DNA from: Hafnia alvei
GTDB lineage: Bacteria; Pseudomonadota; Gammaproteobacteria; Enterobacterales; Enterobacteriaceae
Length of the DNA: 64,000 nucleotides
Assembly: GCF_964063325.1 (NCBI RefSeq)
Contig: NZ_OZ061315.1
Coordinates: 1,488,001-1,552,000 of the forward strand
Direction: 5' to 3'
Below the pieces are notes generated by a model. That model had not been told where the DNA came from. It ran no database searches and worked only from the letters and a program-made list of their open reading frames with translations. Made by a program: the position numbers and the translations under genes. Positions 1 to 8,606 of the stretch are shown piece by piece (the first letter of the stretch is position 1; every line of letters starts with the position of its first letter).

Positions 1-1
1 A

Positions 2-1501
2 GAATACAGCTACATGGTTATTCTTGATGCCGATAGCGTGATGAGCGGCGATTGCTTAACCAATTTGGTTCGTCTGATGGAAGCCAACCCAAGCGCGGGG
101 ATTATTCAATCTGCGCCGAAGGCAACCGGTATGGACACTATGTATGCGCGTATTCAGCAGTTTGCAACGCGTGTATACGGGCCATTATTTACCGCAGGTC
201 TGCATTTCTGGCAGTTAGGTGAATCCCATTATTGGGGCCACAACGCCATTATTCGAGTGAAGCCGTTTATCGAACACTGTGCGTTGGCACCGTTGCCGGG
301 CAGCGGTACCTTTGCTGGTTCCATTTTGTCACATGACTTTGTGGAAGCCGCATTGATGCGTCGTGCTGGTTGGGGGGTGTGGATTGCCTATGACCTGCCG
401 GGTTCCTACGAGGAATTACCACCGAACCTGCTAGATGAGCTTAAGCGTGACCGTCGTTGGTGCCAGGGTAACCTGATGAACTTCCGCCTCTTCTTGGTGA
501 AAGGGATGCACCCGGTTCACCGTGCGGTGTTCCTGACGGGCGTGATGTCATATCTGTCGGCACCGCTATGGTTTATGTTCTTGGTGCTTTCAACGGCGCT
601 GCAGGTGGTGCATACGCTGATGGAGCCGCAGTACTTCCTGCAGCCGCGGCAGCTATTCCCTGTTTGGCCGCAGTGGCGTCCTGAACTGGCGATTGCGCTG
701 TTCTCAACCACCTTGGTGCTGTTATTCCTGCCAAAACTGCTGTCAGTGGTGCTGATTTGGGCTAAGGGTGCGAAAGAGTACGGTGGTTCGTTCCGCCTGC
801 TAATTTCTATGTTGCTGGAGATGTTGTTCTCTGTGCTGCTGGCACCGGTACGTATGATTTTCCATACCGTATTTGTGGTGAGCGCGTTCCTTGGCTGGTC
901 AATCACCTGGCAGTCACCGCAGCGTGATGATGATGCGACGCCATGGAGTGAAGCTTTCCGTCGCCACGGTTCGCAGTGTTTACTCGGCCTTATCTGGGCG
1001 GGTGGCGTTGCGGTGTTGGATCTGCGTTTCCTCTGGTGGCTGTCACCGATCGTGGTGTCGTTGATCCTTTCGCCAGTGGTGTCGGTTATTACTAGCCGTC
1101 GCACGCTGGGCGTGAAGTGCAAACGAGCCAAGATCTTCTTGATCCCTGAAGAGTATTCTCCTCCGGTTGAGATGGTGGCGACCGAGCGTTACGTTGAGCT
1201 TAACAACAAGCGTGAACTCGATCATGGCTTCCTGCGTGCGGTGTTTGATCCTGCGTACAATGCACTGGCTACCGCGATGGCAACTTCTCGTCATCATGCG
1301 CATGCTGCAATTGCAAAAGCGCGTGAAGAGCGCGTAGAAAAAGCGTTGAGCACGGGGCCTCAGGAGCTTAGCCGAGACGAGCGTTTGGCGCTGCTGAGCG
1401 ATCCTGTTACGTTGGCTCGTCTGCATCAGTTAGTGTGGAGCACGCCAGAACGCTATCCACAGTGGACTCAGGCTTATCAGGCGCTGAAGCCAGTGGCTTA
1501 A
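2..1501 (+). CDS. opgH: Glucans biosynthesis glucosyltransferase H, 5'-truncated by window edge
   Basis: This is the C-terminal 499 codons of the inner-membrane glycosyltransferase that makes the beta-1,2-glucan backbone of osmoregulated periplasmic glucans from UDP-glucose. The frame is open from base 2, so the start lies outside the window; the E. coli protein is about 847 residues. Visible are the GT2-type DAD motif (ILDADSVM), the RRW acceptor motif (DRRWCQGN), and then clustered membrane segments (LWFMFLVLSTALQVV, LAIALFSTTLVLLFLPKLL, and two later stretches). The cytoplasmic tail ends at a strong terminator. The partner opgG normally lies upstream. Identification is by recognised sequence and motif order. 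Confidence 0.95.
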   Translation, partial: EYSYMVILDADSVMSGDCLTNLVRLMEANPSAGIIQSAPKATGMDTMYARIQQFATRVYGPLFTAGLHFWQLGESHYWGHNAIIRVKPFIEHCALAPLPGSGTFAGSILSHDFVEAALMRRAGWGVWIAYDLPGSYEELPPNLLDELKRDRRWCQGNLMNFRLFLVKGMHPVHRAVFLTGVMSYLSAPLWFMFLVLSTALQVVHTLMEPQYFLQPRQLFPVWPQWRPELAIALFSTTLVLLFLPKLLSVVLIWAKGAKEYGGSFRLLISMLLEMLFSVLLAPVRMIFHTVFVVSAFLGWSITWQSPQRDDDATPWSEAFRRHGSQCLLGLIWAGGVAVLDLRFLWWLSPIVVSLILSPVVSVITSRRTLGVKCKRAKIFLIPEEYSPPVEMVATERYVELNNKRELDHGFLRAVFDPAYNALATAMATSRHHAHAAIAKAREERVEKALSTGPQELSRDERLALLSDPVTLARLHQLVWSTPERYPQWTQAYQALKPVA

Positions 1502-1526
1502 CCGCTTAGCTAAGCTAAAATGAGAA

Positions 1527-1561
1527 AAGGGTGTTTGCCAAAAAGCAAACACCCTTTTTTT
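1527..1561. terminator. Bidirectional intrinsic terminator between opgH and the convergent hypothetical gene
   Basis: There is a perfect 10-bp stem (GGGTGTTTGC/GCAAACACCC, 1529-1538 and 1545-1554) with a 6-base loop and seven T on the + strand. On the - strand a TTTT tract follows, so it can serve both convergent genes. Confidence 0.92.
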
Positions 1562-1570
1562 GTCTCGCGA

Positions 1571-2392
1571 CTAAGGATGAGCGGCGCGATGGGGCGGGTA
1601 GTACAAGATGTCTTGCTGGAGCATAAAACGTGATGTGATGCTTTTAAGCTCGCCTTGGTAATCAAAGCTGATGATTTCCTGTTTCTCTGACAGTATACAG
1701 TTCCCGCTGTTATCCCATTTTTGGCACTCGGTGATATAGGTAACATGAGGCGTTTTGGTGATAGAGCTGAGATCCTTGCCGTTATCGGTAAAGGTTGAAA
1801 GGGTGTCATTGTCGTTTTTCACGACTTTCTCTAATCGTCCATCGGGACGATACAGATACATACCAAATCCAGGATTACGGCCAACGGCAACGTAGAAACG
1901 CACCTGATCGTCAGGCGTGTAAAAATAGTACTGATTAGTAATGCCGATAGTGTTGTCGCCAGCTTCAACTTCGGTCACCTTCACAATCCGGCCACGATCG
2001 TCCATTTTATAGGCGCTGATGAGCTGCGAAACATCTTGCTCATTGCTGGTTTGGACCATCACTACGCTGCGACTCATCCAACCAATATCATCCAGCATTA
2101 AGCGACTTTCCCAAACGGGGTTGGGACCGTAGCTTTGGCTGGCGGCCTCGATTTGTCCGTTACGAGCAAACTCGATGCTGATATCGCGCAGCGTATCTTG
2201 GCTCTCTGGACCGATAACGTATTGATGATAGCTTTTGGCTGGGCCAACGATATCGCCTTCCATCAAGATAATATTGTTGGAACGCACAATGTGAGAATTG
2301 CCAATAATCGGTGGAGCCGCTATCGCGCCAGACGGTAATAACACAACGGCGAGTAGCGTTGCAGCAGCGAGTAAAGTCTCTGGGGGCCGCAT
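1571..2392 (-). CDS. Hypothetical secreted protein (273 aa)
   Basis: I do not recognise the family. Residues 1-25 look like a Sec signal peptide: a short positive start, a hydrophobic run of Ala/Leu/Val, then an AIAA cleavage-like site before PPIIG. The mature part is rich in beta-strand-forming residues and contains repeated aromatic/Asp patterns (YMYRPDGR-like and YFYTPDDQ-like segments), which suggests a periplasmic beta-rich fold. Two Cys (ECQKWDNSGNC) near the C-terminus could form a disulfide in the periplasm. The start is chosen by AAGGAG six bases before the ATG. It is transcribed alone, tail to tail with opgH. Function is unknown. Confidence 0.75.
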   Translation of the reverse strand: MRPPETLLAAATLLAVVLLPSGAIAAPPIIGNSHIVRSNNIILMEGDIVGPAKSYHQYVIGPESQDTLRDISIEFARNGQIEAASQSYGPNPVWESRLMLDDIGWMSRSVVMVQTSNEQDVSQLISAYKMDDRGRIVKVTEVEAGDNTIGITNQYYFYTPDDQVRFYVAVGRNPGFGMYLYRPDGRLEKVVKNDNDTLSTFTDNGKDLSSITKTPHVTYITECQKWDNSGNCILSEKQEIISFDYQGELKSITSRFMLQQDILYYPPHRAAHP

Positions 2393-2570
2393 TCATGCTC
2401 CTTGTTGCGGTATGATTTAGCTAAATCGCGCCTAGAGAAAATCGTCGTCAGGCACAATTTATCGTGACTATCAGTGATGCAAACGTGTCTTAATTAATCA
2501 TACACTAGGCTAGAAATAGAAGAGGGACTGAATGGGCTATGCGGTAGGAATTCACGGCCCTGAGCGATAA

Positions 2571-2969
2571 TTATTGAGGTGTTGATAGTCGATTCGCGAT
2601 TTCAATCAGATTGCCGTCTGGGTCGCGCAAATAAATAGAACTAATTTTCCCGGTGGCGCCGGTGCGGGTTACTGGCCCTTCAATAATCTCGACGCCGCAG
2701 CCAATCACCCATAAAACCACTTCCTGCAATGGCTGCGCCGTAATAAAGCAGAGATCGGCGCTGCCCGGCGTTGGATGTTTAGCATGTGGACGAAAAGGGG
2801 ATTTAGCCGCGTGAAGATTGATTTTTTGCTCACCAAACGTGAGCGCCGTACGGCCTTCGCTGCCAAAGGTTTCAACGCCCATCCCCAGAACCTGCTGATA
2901 AAACTGTACGGATTTATCGATATTAGCAACGGTGAGGACTAAATGATCCAGCGCGGAGAGTTTAAGCAT
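2571..2969 (-). CDS. VOC-superfamily (glyoxalase/dioxygenase fold) protein
   Basis: This is a single-domain vicinal-oxygen-chelate protein of 132 aa. It opens with LDHLVLTVANIDKSVQFYQ, the classic first beta-alpha module with the metal-binding His. It closes with YLRDPDGNLIEIANR, the second module whose Glu normally completes the metal site. A central His (KINLHAAKSPF) fits the remaining ligand. Family members isomerise or cleave small substrates, or bind antibiotics, and the sequence does not show which. It stands alone downstream of the moeAB terminator. Confidence 0.85.
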   Translation of the reverse strand: MLKLSALDHLVLTVANIDKSVQFYQQVLGMGVETFGSEGRTALTFGEQKINLHAAKSPFRPHAKHPTPGSADLCFITAQPLQEVVLWVIGCGVEIIEGPVTRTGATGKISSIYLRDPDGNLIEIANRLSTPQ

Positions 2970-3019
2970 GGGCAGGCGGCTCCAAAAAATGATGCGAATA
3001 TGAGTGAAAACGATATCGA

Positions 3020-3054
3020 AGAATAAAACGTTATTCAGCCACCATAACGTTTTA
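3020..3054 (-). terminator. Intrinsic terminator of the moeAB operon
   Basis: Perfect 11-bp arms (3024-3034 and 3044-3054, TAAAACGTTAT/ATAACGTTTTA) flank a 9-base loop. Read on the - strand, a T-rich tail (TTTTATTCTTC) follows. It lies 50-90 bases after the moeB stop. Confidence 0.85.
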
Positions 3055-3106
3055 CTCTGATGTTATTCAACATTTACGCAACAGATAGGAGCACAGACCA
3101 GATCGG

Positions 3107-3874
3107 TTATGCGTGACCGCACACTTCGCAGGCAGGGTTTTTAGGTAGCGTCATCGAACGCCACTGAGAGCTCATGGCGTCGTACATCATCAGCCGCCCA
3201 CAGGGAACCGTGCCGAAATGAGCCAATAGCTTAATGGCTTCCATCGCCTGCGTAGCCCCAATAATCCCGACCAATGGCGACATTACACCCGCTTCCACAC
3301 AGGTGAGGGCGTTAGCACCAAATAAGCGGCTTAAACAACGATAGCAAGGCTCATCGTCTTGATAGGTAAATACGCTGACTTGCCCTTCCATGCGGATAGC
3401 GGCACCGGATACCAACGGCTTATGCAAATTGAAGCACAAGCGATTAAGACGATCGCGAATCTCCACGTTATCCGTACAGTCGAGAACAACGTCAGCCTGT
3501 GCGATAAGCGCGGTGAGACCGCTATCCTCTAGCACGGCATCAACGATGTGTATCTGCGTATGAGGGTTAATCTCTTGGAGCGACAAACGTGCCGACTCGA
3601 CTTTTGGCATCCCGATTCGTGAATCGCGGTGCAAGATTTGGCGTTGCAAGTTAGAAAGAGATACCGTATCGAAGTCGACAAGCGTCAGGGTACCCACGCC
3701 AGCCGCCGCCAGATATTGGCTTGCAGGGCAGCCTAAACCACCCAAGCCAATAATTAGCGCATGCGATGTTTTTAGCTTTTCCTGCCCGTCGAAATCAAAA
3801 CCGCGCAGCACGATCTGGCGGTTATATCGCATCATCTCAGCATCGCTAAGCTCTTCGGGGATCTCTTTGCTCAT
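3107..3874 (-). CDS. moeB: Molybdopterin-synthase adenylyltransferase MoeB
   Basis: An E1-like enzyme that adenylates the C-terminal glycine of MoaD so that it can be thiocarboxylated, feeding molybdopterin synthase in molybdenum cofactor synthesis. The Rossmann nucleotide motif GLGGLGCP spans about residues 43-50, VDFDTVSLSNLQRQ follows (ATP binding), and there are two zinc CxxC pairs (CYRC, residues 177-180; CEVC, 249-252). Length is 255 aa, close to the E. coli protein. It is the second gene of a moeA-moeB unit with only two bases between moeA stop and moeB start, so translation is probably coupled. Confidence 0.97.
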   Translation of the reverse strand: MSKEIPEELSDAEMMRYNRQIVLRGFDFDGQEKLKTSHALIIGLGGLGCPASQYLAAAGVGTLTLVDFDTVSLSNLQRQILHRDSRIGMPKVESARLSLQEINPHTQIHIVDAVLEDSGLTALIAQADVVLDCTDNVEIRDRLNRLCFNLHKPLVSGAAIRMEGQVSVFTYQDDEPCYRCLSRLFGANALTCVEAGVMSPLVGIIGATQAMEAIKLLAHFGTVPCGRLMMYDAMSSQWRSMTLPKNPACEVCGHA

Positions 3875-3876
3875 GC

Positions 3877-5115
3877 TTAAAATCTCAGCAGCGGATTAAA
3901 TAGTTCGACATCGACTAACTCACCAGCTTTGACCGAGCCGCGCTCGCGCTCTAAAACAATGAAAGCATTGCCAAGGGTAAATGAGCTGAAGACGTGTGAA
4001 CCCTGATGTCCGGTGGTACGCACCTCTAGCTCGCCCTGAGCATTTGCGCTGACGATGCCGCGCTGGAAATCTAAACGCCCCGGTGATTTTTTCAGCGGAG
4101 TTATCGCCTTGGCTTTTAAGCGCGCCGGTGGCTGCCAGTGGGTATCGCCAGAAAGATGCGCAATCAGCGGTTGCACCAGCTGATAGAACGTCACTACGGC
4201 TGAAACGGGGTTGCCCGGCAGGCCGCAGAACAGTGCGCGATTAAGTTGGCCAAAAGCGAACGGTTTACCCGGCTTCATGGCCAGTTTCCAGAAACTGATT
4301 TTCCCGACTTCATCTAAAATTTGCTTAGTGAAATCGGCTTCGCCAACGGAAACACCGCCGCTGCTAATCAATAAATCAGCATGCAGATCGCCCGCTTTGA
4401 AGGCCTCGCGCAGCGCCTGTGGATCGTCGCGGATAATGCCGAGATCGATAATCTCGCAGTGCATTTGCTCAAGCATTAAACGCACGGCAAAGCGGTTAGT
4501 GTCGTAAATCTGGCCTTCTTGCAGTGGGGTTCCCACCGGCTGTAATTCGTCGCCGGTTGAAAACAGAGCGACTTTCAGCTTACGTACGACCTTAATTTGA
4601 GCAATACCCAAAGATGCCAATAGAGGAAGTTCGGCGGTGCCTAAACGTACGCCGGCAGCTAATACTTCAGCGCCTTGGCGAATATCTTCCCCGGCCAAAC
4701 GGATATTTTGCCCCTGCACTGGCATCGCTGTAAAACGCACGCCTTGTTCGCTGAGTTCAGCCTGCTCTTGCATGATAACCGCATCGGCTCCAGCCGGTAC
4801 GGGCGCGCCTGTCATAATACGAATGACGCTGCCTGCTGGCCATTCACCGCTGAACGGGCTGCCTGCAAAAGCTTTGCCTGCAACAGGAAGCACGGCGTCT
4901 GGCGTGATGTCTTGCAAACGAACCGCGTATCCGTCCATCGCCGAGTTAGCAAACGGAGGAACATTTAACGGAGAAATAATGGGAAGCGCAGTGATACGGC
5001 CAGCGGCATCGGTCAGCGCCACGTCTTCAACATCGGAAATGGCTGATGTTTGTGAAAGCAGTTTTTCCAGCGCTTGCTCAATAGAAATCAAATCAGAGGT
5101 GTTGTAACAATCCAT
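3877..5115 (-). CDS. moeA: Molybdopterin molybdenumtransferase MoeA
   Basis: MoeA inserts molybdate into adenylylated molybdopterin, the last step of Mo-cofactor formation. At 412 aa it has the full family length. Seen are the N-terminal PxxDNSAMDGYA-type segment (PPFANSAMDGYAV), the MIMTGAPVPAGADAV-type motif (RIMTGAPVPAGADAV), the MPT-binding core with SSGGVSVGEADF, and KPGKPFAFG followed by GLPGNPVSA. All are MoeA signatures. It is first in the moeAB operon. The upstream spacer (5116-5270) should carry the promoter, but I see no certain regulator site there. Confidence 0.97.
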   Translation of the reverse strand: MDCYNTSDLISIEQALEKLLSQTSAISDVEDVALTDAAGRITALPIISPLNVPPFANSAMDGYAVRLQDITPDAVLPVAGKAFAGSPFSGEWPAGSVIRIMTGAPVPAGADAVIMQEQAELSEQGVRFTAMPVQGQNIRLAGEDIRQGAEVLAAGVRLGTAELPLLASLGIAQIKVVRKLKVALFSTGDELQPVGTPLQEGQIYDTNRFAVRLMLEQMHCEIIDLGIIRDDPQALREAFKAGDLHADLLISSGGVSVGEADFTKQILDEVGKISFWKLAMKPGKPFAFGQLNRALFCGLPGNPVSAVVTFYQLVQPLIAHLSGDTHWQPPARLKAKAITPLKKSPGRLDFQRGIVSANAQGELEVRTTGHQGSHVFSSFTLGNAFIVLERERGSVKAGELVDVELFNPLLRF

Positions 5116-5274
5116 CGGTTGGCTCCGTGCAGGGTTCCCGACAGCCGATCTCAGCTCAGGAGGGAATAAATAATGCGGCTATTATGGCAGAAATCGAAGA
5201 AGGGGAGAACGCCCGCGTAGCCCGCTTATAGTCCGCGTAGGTAGGTTCAGAAGGATATATCGATAGTCATCATT

Positions 5275-5298
5275 AAAAATGGCCGCAGGTGCGGCCAT
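5275..5298 (-). terminator. Intrinsic terminator after fghA
   Basis: The arms ATGGCCGC/GCGGCCAT (about 5279-5286 and 5291-5298) have a 4-base loop. Read leftward, a TTTTTAATG tail follows. It ends the lysR-frmA-fghA unit before moeA. Confidence 0.85.
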
Positions 5299-5329
5299 GA
5301 AATTCAGCGTGAATGAAATCTCACCCACA

Positions 5330-6172
5330 TTACGCTAAGCCAAGGTGTTCGGCATGGAAGCGTAGATGATCTTCAATAAACGTCGCGATAGTAAAGTAGC
5401 TATGGTCATAGCCCGGTTGGATCCGTAATCGGAGCGACCATTCGTGCTGACGAGCTAATTCGGCAAGTTTGGCGGGTTGTAATTGATCCGCTAAAAACTG
5501 ATCGTCATCACCCTGATCGATGAGGATCGGGAACGTTGGCTTTTGCTGCGCAATCAGGCAACAGCTGTCATAGCGCTGCCAAAGCGACCGATCGTCGCCC
5601 AAGTAGGCCGCGAAGGCTTTGCGTCCCCAAGGTACCTGCGTTGGGTTAACGATAGGCGCAAAGGCAGACACCGACGAATACTGATGTGGATTACGTAATG
5701 CCAACGTCAGAGCGCCATGTCCGCCCATCGAGTGACCGCTGATGGACTGTTTATCACTGACGTTGAAATGTTCACGAATAAGCGTTGGTAGCTCCTGCGT
5801 GATGTAGTCATCCATTCGATAGTGGCTATTCCACGGCGCCTGCGTGGCGTTGAGATAAAAACCAGCCCCTTGTCCCAGATCGTAACCCGCATCGTTAGGC
5901 ACTTCATCGCCGCGCGGGCTGGTATCTGGGATCACTAATGCTAAACCTAGCTCAGACGCAATGCGCTGTGCGCCCGCCTTAGTGGAGAAATTTTCGTCAT
6001 TGCAGGTTAAGCCTGACAGCCAATACAGTACCGGCGGCGGTGCGTCGTCGGCTGTGGGAGGCAAATAGATGCTAAATGTCATTAGACAGTTGAGTGCATC
6101 AGATGCGTGGCGATAGCGTTGCTGCCAGCCATTAAACAGACGATGCTCTTCTAACAGTTCCAGTGAATTCAC
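5330..6172 (-). CDS. fghA: S-formylglutathione hydrolase
   Basis: An esterase-D type alpha/beta hydrolase that splits S-formylglutathione to formate and glutathione, the last step of glutathione-dependent formaldehyde oxidation. The nucleophile elbow is GHSMGGHG (Ser148), the acid lies in LIDQGDDDQF (about residues 217-226) and the catalytic His in GYDHSYF (His257). WLSGLTCNDENF and AFAPIVNP are family signatures. At 280 aa the sequence resembles E. coli YeiG more than FrmB, which fits its position near folE as in E. coli. It is transcribed after frmA with a 74-bp spacer that contains a hairpin. Confidence 0.95.
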   Translation of the reverse strand: MNSLELLEEHRLFNGWQQRYRHASDALNCLMTFSIYLPPTADDAPPPVLYWLSGLTCNDENFSTKAGAQRIASELGLALVIPDTSPRGDEVPNDAGYDLGQGAGFYLNATQAPWNSHYRMDDYITQELPTLIREHFNVSDKQSISGHSMGGHGALTLALRNPHQYSSVSAFAPIVNPTQVPWGRKAFAAYLGDDRSLWQRYDSCCLIAQQKPTFPILIDQGDDDQFLADQLQPAKLAELARQHEWSLRLRIQPGYDHSYFTIATFIEDHLRFHAEHLGLA

Positions 6173-6190
6173 GACGTTCTCCTATCCGAG

Positions 6191-6219
6191 ATAATGGGCG
6201 TAAGCATCGCGCCCATTAT
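6191..6219 (-). other. Stem-loop in the frmA-fghA spacer
   Basis: Perfect 10-bp arms (6191-6200 and 6210-6219, ATAATGGGCG/CGCCCATTAT) enclose a 9-base loop. No T tract follows in the direction of transcription, so an mRNA-stabilising or processing hairpin is more likely than full termination. Confidence 0.6.
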
Positions 6220-6246
6220 TTTGGGTATATCCGTTATTCGCTTTGA

Positions 6247-7371
6247 CTAGCGGTCAAAGTGAATGACGGTACGAATCGACTTACCTTCATGCATAAGATC
6301 AAAGGCTTGGTTAATGTCATCCAAGCTCATGGTGTGGGTAATGAAATCGTTGAGGGCAAACTCGCCGTCCATATAGCGCTGTACGATACCCGGCAACTGA
6401 GTGCGGCCTTTAACGCCGCCGAATGCGGAACCGCGCCATACGCGACCGGTCACCAGTTGGAATGGACGGGTCGAGATCTCTTCGCCCGCGCCCGCAACGC
6501 CGATAATAACCGACTCGCCCCAACCTTTATGGCAGCATTCAAGCGCAGAGCGCATTACGTCTACGTTGCCGATACACTCAAAGGAGAAATCGACGCCGCC
6601 ATCGGTCAGTTCGACGATAACTTGCTGAATTGGTTTATCGTAATCTTTTGGATTAATGACGTCGGTTGTGCCTAACTTGCGAGCCAGTTCAAATTTGTCC
6701 GTGTTGATATCGACACCGATGATACGTCCCGCGCCTGCCATTTTGGCACCAATGATGGCAGACAGACCGATACCGCCCAGACCAAAGATCGCCACGCTGT
6801 CGCCAGGCTTAACTTTAGCGGTGTTGACGACGGCGCCCATACCGGTGGTTACGCCGCAGCCCAGTAAACAAACTTCTTCCAGCGGAGCTTCCTTGCTGAT
6901 TTTAGCCAAGGAAATTTCTGGCACAACGGTGTATTCAGAGAACGTCGATGTGCCCATATAGTGGAAAATTGGCTTGCCGTCCTTGGAGAAACGCGTTGTG
7001 CCGTCTGGCATCAAGCCTTTGCCCTGAGTTTCACGAATGGCTTGGCACAGATTAGTTTTGCCTGACAGGCAGAACTTACATTTGCCACATTCCGGCGTAT
7101 AGAGCGGGATCACATGATCGCCCACGGCGACGGTGGTCACGCCTTCGCCCACGGCCTCAACGATGCCCGCACCTTCATGGCCCAAGATCGCAGGGAACAC
7201 GCCTTCCGGGTCTTTCCCTGATAGGGTATACGCGTCGGTATGGCACACTCCGCTGGCGACAATGCGAACCAAAACCTCGCCTTTTTGAGGCGGCATCAAA
7301 TCAACTTCTTCGATGGTTAATGGCTGATTTGGCCCCCAAGCGACGGCGGCGCGAGTTTTAATCATTTGCAT
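6247..7371 (-). CDS. frmA: S-(hydroxymethyl)glutathione dehydrogenase (class III alcohol dehydrogenase)
   Basis: Oxidises the spontaneous formaldehyde-glutathione adduct to S-formylglutathione with NAD. Catalytic zinc ligands are seen in GVCHTDAY (Cys43) and GHEGAG (His65), and the structural zinc cluster in CGKCKFCLSGKTNLC (Cys95/98/101/109). The Rossmann motif is GLGGIGLS, and CIGNVDVMRSALE and STRPFQLVTGRVW are class III signatures. I start at the ATG at 7371 (374 aa), preceded by AGGAG, rather than at an in-frame upstream codon at 7431. The start lies inside the 3' end of the lysR gene (14-bp overlap), so the two are co-transcribed. The usual FrmR repressor gene is absent here. Confidence 0.96.
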   Translation of the reverse strand: MQMIKTRAAVAWGPNQPLTIEEVDLMPPQKGEVLVRIVASGVCHTDAYTLSGKDPEGVFPAILGHEGAGIVEAVGEGVTTVAVGDHVIPLYTPECGKCKFCLSGKTNLCQAIRETQGKGLMPDGTTRFSKDGKPIFHYMGTSTFSEYTVVPEISLAKISKEAPLEEVCLLGCGVTTGMGAVVNTAKVKPGDSVAIFGLGGIGLSAIIGAKMAGAGRIIGVDINTDKFELARKLGTTDVINPKDYDKPIQQVIVELTDGGVDFSFECIGNVDVMRSALECCHKGWGESVIIGVAGAGEEISTRPFQLVTGRVWRGSAFGGVKGRTQLPGIVQRYMDGEFALNDFITHTMSLDDINQAFDLMHEGKSIRTVIHFDR

Positions 7372-8314
7372 GGTGTGCTCCTGGTTCTTTTTGATGTAAG
7401 ACGATGGCGTGCTCTGACGCGGGAATATCAATAGTCACTGACTGTTCTGCTACGCGCTCTTGCTCAATGATTTGCATTTTAAGCGCACGGATATTGGGAT
7501 TAAACGCATCGCGTCGCCAGATAAGCCATGTGGCGGTTTGAGCGATATCATCAGGCAATGCGTGTACGGCCACGCGTTCATGACCGGGTAAAAGGGATAG
7601 AACCGAGCGTGGGATCATCGCAATACCGGCACCGCTGGCGGCGCAGGCCAACATGGCGTGGTAAGACTGAATTTCCATAATTGCACCGGGTACGGCGCCA
7701 TCTTGCTGAAACCACGACTCAAAGCGCAGGCGATACGAGCAGCTAGGCCGAAAGGCAAACAGCGTTTCATTGGCGGCGTCTTTAGCGCGCGTAATCGGTG
7801 GGTGTTCAAGGCTGGAAATAACGACCATCTCTTCACGAAAAGCGATGCAGCCGTTCAACTCATCATGATTGAGCGGACCGTCGACTAATCCTGCGGTAAG
7901 TGTTCCCGCACGCACTTTCTCCGTAATCTCCCCCGAAGTCCCCGTCACCAACGAGAGTGCCACCTGAGGATAACGTTGGTGATAGGCCGCCAATAACGTC
8001 GGTAAACGCGTTGCAGCGGTGCTTTCCATTGAGCCTAACGCAAAGCTCCCCGCCGGTTCTCCGGCATGGGTGATGCTCATTGCTTCATCGCTGAGCGCCA
8101 GAATTCGCTTGGCATAGTTGAGAAAGTTATGCCCCATCGGTGAAAGGCGTAAGCGCTGTTTTTCTCGAATGAACAGATCGGTGCCCAGCTCTTGCTCTAG
8201 CTGACGTAAACGGGTGGTCAGGTTAGAAGGAACGCGATGAAGTAGCTCCGCTGCGCGAGCAACCGAGCCAGTTTCAGCTACGCTACAGAACATGCGGAGT
8301 TGGGTAAGATCCAT
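7358..8314 (-). CDS. LysR-family regulator, PtrR/YneJ-like
   Basis: A 318-aa LysR-type transcription factor. The N-terminal winged helix (MDLTQLRMFCSVAETGSV, then VPSNLTTRLRQLEQELG as recognition helix) resembles E. coli YneJ/PtrR closely, as does the effector-domain segment RPSCSYRLRFESWF. The ATG at 8314 is chosen because it matches the family start; an upstream in-frame codon would fall inside the operator palindrome. Its 3' end contains the ribosome site and start of frmA, so it heads a lysR-frmA-fghA unit and probably controls it. A diverged copy of its first 18 codons and its promoter lies at 11107-11250. The effector is unknown. Confidence 0.88.
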   Translation of the reverse strand: MDLTQLRMFCSVAETGSVARAAELLHRVPSNLTTRLRQLEQELGTDLFIREKQRLRLSPMGHNFLNYAKRILALSDEAMSITHAGEPAGSFALGSMESTAATRLPTLLAAYHQRYPQVALSLVTGTSGEITEKVRAGTLTAGLVDGPLNHDELNGCIAFREEMVVISSLEHPPITRAKDAANETLFAFRPSCSYRLRFESWFQQDGAVPGAIMEIQSYHAMLACAASGAGIAMIPRSVLSLLPGHERVAVHALPDDIAQTATWLIWRRDAFNPNIRALKMQIIEQERVAEQSVTIDIPASEHAIVLHQKEPGAHHAND

Positions 8315-8329
8315 ACTCGTTCTCTTAAC

Positions 8330-8356
8330 GTGAATAATTTTATATAAAATATTCAC
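8330..8356. promoter_or_regulatory. Palindromic operator upstream of lysR (copy A)
   Basis: A 27-bp element with perfect GTGAATA/TATTCAC arms and a 13-bp AT-only centre ends 16 bases before the lysR ATG. It contains TATAAA-like -10 sequence on the - strand, so binding there would repress the gene's own promoter. The same 27-bp layout recurs at 11224-11250. Confidence 0.65.
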
Positions 8357-8606
8357 TTTTCATGATGCTTTTGCAAGCAGAGTTTGTATGAAATCAAATT
8401 TATTGACGTTGCAGGGGGGTGACAAACCCAGCTGATAGCGGATATGACAATATAAGATTAAAAGTGTAATGGTGCGGAAGATGGTGATCATGTACACGGT
8501 ATCGTTGGGGCTTATAAAACACATTTCGTAAATCTAGTTATGATAAAGATAGTTATTAGGTGTTGGCTGTTTTTTTCTTATTGTATTTTAAATAATAAAA
8601 TAGTTA

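Noticed and set aside
517..1131. Leftward open frame of about 200 codons inside opgH
   Set aside because: It is the antisense of a strongly conserved gene, has no ribosome site and shows no family features.
4211..5107. Several rightward open frames across moeA
   Set aside because: They are complementary to MoeA coding sequence and rich in Ser/Pro/Arg as expected for shadow frames.
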